Positions 61,886-64,000 of a stretch of DNA of 64,000 nt are shown here, piece after piece. The first letter of the stretch is position 1. Every line of letters starts with the position of its first letter. Source of the stretch: [Leptolyngbya] sp. PCC 7376 (GTDB lineage: Bacteria > Cyanobacteriota > Cyanobacteriia > Cyanobacteriales > MRBY01). The stretch spans positions 4,262,036-4,326,035 of the forward strand of contig NC_019683.1 in the NCBI RefSeq assembly GCF_000316605.1. Direction: 5' to 3'. Made by a program: the position numbers and the translations under genes. The notes under the pieces are model-generated. The model saw only the letters and a program-made list of their open reading frames with translations, ran no database searches and had not been told where the DNA came from.

Positions 61886-63295
61886 TTGATGAATGCAAAT
61901 TTCGAACTAAATCAAATAGAAATCAGCAAAACGATTAGTTCTGTATTGCAGGATGCGCTGGGTGATGATGGAAATCAATCTCCGATGTCTGCACCGCAAC
62001 GTCGTCGACAATGGCGGGGGGCGATCGCCGCGCTAGAGTTGTTATTGCATGAGCAAAACCCCCAAGCTCAGGATGCAGGGATGGTTCTTTCAAGCCCTAG
62101 TCCAATGTTCTGCGATCGCCAAATTTCAGATTTTTATCAGCAGGTTGTCTTTGCGCCGAAAAGCATCCAAGAAGTTGCCATTAAGACGCTGATGCTGACA
62201 GGCATTGTGGATGATTGCCCCAGTAAATCCAACCATAATTTTTTAGAATTTCCACTTTTTTCCAACGATCCGCTCTACAAAGAACGGTTTTGTATTGTCT
62301 TGACCCCAAAGTTTAGCTTTGTGATGGTTGCGTCGGAGGAAGGTGGATTCCAATTCTCTTTTGATCCAGAGGTACTCAGCGAACTCTGGCAAATGTTGCG
62401 ATGGCGGATGGCTCTCTCTCAGCCATTTCAATTTCAGACCATTCAGCAATTGTGGCAGCAATTTCTCCCTGTTGCACCAGATTATAAGCTTGTGTCGCGT
62501 TTCTCTCAGGTGATGTTGCGATCGCTGCCGGATATTAATGTCGTTCCCACAGCCGCTCCAAAAACGCACTCTACCAAAGAAAAATCCACGGTTGCCCGAG
62601 ATATTCAGCCAGAGCTAGAACTCTTGCAGGCATTGACTCACGAAATTCGAACGCCACTCACTACGATTCGGACGATGACAAAGCTGTTGCTTAAGAAGAA
62701 AAAACAGCTCACTTCAGACATTGTGAAACGCATCGAAACAATTGAGCAGGAATGTAACGAGCAAATTCGGCGGATGGAATTAATCTTTCGTGCAGCAGAG
62801 CTTGAAGCACCTTCCCATTGCCGTGAAGTACAGCTCATTCCGATTTCTCTCGAACAAATTTTTCACCATGGGATTCCTTTTTGGGAAAAGCAAGCTCAGC
62901 GGCGAAATGTCGAACTAAAAGTACTTTTACCGAAAACTTTGCCCCAAGTCGTGAGTGATCCAGCGATGCTCGATCAAGTGCTTTCCGGTCTCATTGAAAC
63001 CTTTACTCGTCGTTTGCCTTCGGGCTCTGAAGTTGAGATCAATGTTTCAACGGCAGGTAGTCAGTTGAAATTAGAGGTGCAATCCCAGGGAATTGGTCAA
63101 AAATGTCTCGAAAAGGCAATTGGCCAGATGCTTATTTTCCAACCGGAAACGGGCAGTTTGAGCCTCAATGTGAATGTGACTAAAAATCTGTTTCAGGCCC
63201 TCGGAGGGAAGCTTCGCATTCGCCAAAAGCCTTCTGGAGAAGATGTTTTCACAATCTTTTTACCCCTTGGGAATAACGTACCACTCACGATTTAA
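61886..63295 (+). CDS. Histidine kinase with degenerate ATPase domain
   Basis: 469 residues. A sensor-like N-terminal region of about 230 residues of unknown type, with SFVMVASEEGGFQFSFDPEVL. The H-box QALTHEIRTPLTTIR lies near residue 250. The HATPase region lacks a normal N-box (VLSGLIETFTRRLP where NLIxNA is expected) and has QSQGIGQKCLEKA instead of the DxGxG box, and the final TKNLFQALGGKLRI replaces a GTGLGL motif. Phosphotransfer from ATP seems doubtful. Perhaps it acts only as a phosphatase or scaffold. Confidence 0.8.
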   Translation: MMNANFELNQIEISKTISSVLQDALGDDGNQSPMSAPQRRRQWRGAIAALELLLHEQNPQAQDAGMVLSSPSPMFCDRQISDFYQQVVFAPKSIQEVAIKTLMLTGIVDDCPSKSNHNFLEFPLFSNDPLYKERFCIVLTPKFSFVMVASEEGGFQFSFDPEVLSELWQMLRWRMALSQPFQFQTIQQLWQQFLPVAPDYKLVSRFSQVMLRSLPDINVVPTAAPKTHSTKEKSTVARDIQPELELLQALTHEIRTPLTTIRTMTKLLLKKKKQLTSDIVKRIETIEQECNEQIRRMELIFRAAELEAPSHCREVQLIPISLEQIFHHGIPFWEKQAQRRNVELKVLLPKTLPQVVSDPAMLDQVLSGLIETFTRRLPSGSEVEINVSTAGSQLKLEVQSQGIGQKCLEKAIGQMLIFQPETGSLSLNVNVTKNLFQALGGKLRIRQKPSGEDVFTIFLPLGNNVPLTI

Positions 63296-63309
63296 AGTTG
63301 TGGGCTGAT

Positions 63310-63759
63310 CTACTTTTTATCGAGTAGAGAACTGTCAGTGAAAAGCTGTTTAAAGGTTTTTGATTCTAAGATTTTGTAGGTTTTACCCACCGCGATATCA
63401 AAATCTTTTTCAGCTTTTTCGACCATTGCTGGCGTGATATTTTGGCGATGATTTTTGCCATGCCAATAGTTAATCATGGTCAGTTGATCAGGCTGTTTGT
63501 CGTTTTGCCAAAGCTCTTTGCCGATATAGTCGGGCGATCGCCGATTAACTGGATCCCAAATTTCAATCTCTTTGGTGATGAAGAGCGCTTGCTCATCCTC
63601 GGGCACTGAAAATTGCAACCATTCAACAATGATTTCATCTTGGGAAGCCGCCGCAGGAACAGTCTTAAAGCTGAGAAACAGACCTAAAAATGCCACACAG
63701 CAAATGCTGGTGAGAAGAATTTGATTGAGTTTTTGTAGTAAAGACTTGAATTTAGTCAT
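63310..63759 (-). CDS. TIGR03792-family-like secreted protein
   Basis: 149 residues from ATG 63759 with an N-terminal signal (LNQILLTSICCVAFLGLFLS). The mature part: IIVEWLQFSVPEDEQALFIT, EIWDPVNRRSPDYIGKELWQ, LTMINYWHGKNHRQNI, which fits the cyanobacterial TIGR03792 pattern (EWL.F.V.....F, KE.W) of a ferredoxin-like fold. The ORF is longer upstream, but that part overlaps the neighbouring gene. The two overlap by 8 bases, so likely co-transcribed. Confidence 0.68.
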   Translation of the reverse strand: MTKFKSLLQKLNQILLTSICCVAFLGLFLSFKTVPAAASQDEIIVEWLQFSVPEDEQALFITKEIEIWDPVNRRSPDYIGKELWQNDKQPDQLTMINYWHGKNHRQNITPAMVEKAEKDFDIAVGKTYKILESKTFKQLFTDSSLLDKK

Positions 63760-63997
63760 CACCAATAATCCGTAAACGTACACTGCTTTCGCCAGACTCA
63801 TCGAGATCCACTTCAATCACTTCTCCACTTAGGATTTCTAGGGAGCCGAGGAGTGATCGCAGGTAAGGATTACTCGCGCCAGTATCAACGTAGAGACGGT
63901 CAGCTAATTTGCCCATCCGCCTCCAAGTGGTAAAGAGCTTGACGACAACCTGCTCCATCTGAGTGGCTTGCTTCACCAAGTCCGCAGCAGTCCCCAA
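63752..63997 (-). CDS. Hypothetical protein, 5' end outside window
   Basis: 81 residues are visible from a TTG at 63997 close to the edge; the frame runs to the end, so the gene may start beyond it. The C-terminal part VEIDLDESGESSVRLRIIGDD-like is acidic and beta-rich; the first part has a coiled-coil-like LVKQATQMEQVVVKLFTTWR helix. Overlaps the next gene by 8 bases. No family recognised. Confidence 0.5.
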   Translation of the reverse strand: MGTAADLVKQATQMEQVVVKLFTTWRRMGKLADRLYVDTGASNPYLRSLLGSLEILSGEVIEVDLDESGESSVRLRIIGDD

Positions 63998-64000
63998 ACA

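Overview
The window is chromosomal DNA of a cyanobacterium. The octamer GCGATCGC (HIP1) recurs through most of it. The gene set fits that: a ferredoxin-type sulfite reductase, a MurT-type ligase, a Mo-dependent nitrogenase C-terminal-domain protein, a large glycine decarboxylase and several proteins of cyanobacterial type. I infer a relative of the Picosynechococcus/Leptolyngbya group but cannot prove the genus.

Layout. 0-33 kb is ordinary host DNA: leuS; a two-gene redox/two-component operon (response regulator fused to a thioredoxin-reductase-like flavoprotein, then a cyclic-nucleotide-domain histidine kinase); a MATE exporter; an inositol-phosphatase-family enzyme; a PhnD-like lipoprotein followed by a sensor kinase; an ABC ATPase; a tautomerase; a BrnT/BrnA-like toxin-antitoxin pair; recF; hisS with two flanking proteins of unknown function; a GHL10-type glycosidase-like protein; murT; sir; and an RND pump. 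Two small genes of 58-59 codons (9198-9377 minus, 26531-26707 plus) sit in apparent gaps.

33-47.4 kb is accessory DNA. Only one HIP1 site occurs between 32.75 and 47.75 kb. It opens with an IS6-family transposase and an rraA gene cut in two by a complete IS1-family element whose 8-bp target duplication lets the original frame be rebuilt exactly. Two more complete IS1-family elements follow, then a secreted nuclease and two unknown membrane proteins. From about 40.5 to 47.3 kb lies a compact phage/satellite-like cassette: a divergent XRE repressor, a DUF1064-like nuclease, at least four very small overlapping genes, a P-loop ATPase split by a -1 frameshift, a primase-like protein, a phage-type Dam methylase and a small membrane protein. 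It abuts the 3' end of tRNA-Gly(UCC). I see no integrase, capsid or packaging gene. A repeated control sequence (hairpin AAAACTACCCTAGTTTT plus palindrome GTAATTAATTAC) lies directly before the primase-like and methylase genes as two identical 44-bp copies, with variants elsewhere in the island. One IS1 copy sits inside such a palindrome. This cassette and its repeated leader are the best candidate for an undescribed system here.

47.4-64 kb returns to host DNA: tRNA-Gly, a TonB-like protein, modB, the Mo-nitrogenase-domain protein, an intronless tRNA-Leu(UAA), gcvP, a TrmH-type methyltransferase, a SAM methyltransferase, a DUF697-SHOCT protein and a histidine kinase with a degenerate ATPase domain. 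It is interrupted by a second copy of one IS1 element, an IS630-family element and a head-to-head inverted pair of IS982-family elements that has lost its inner ends.
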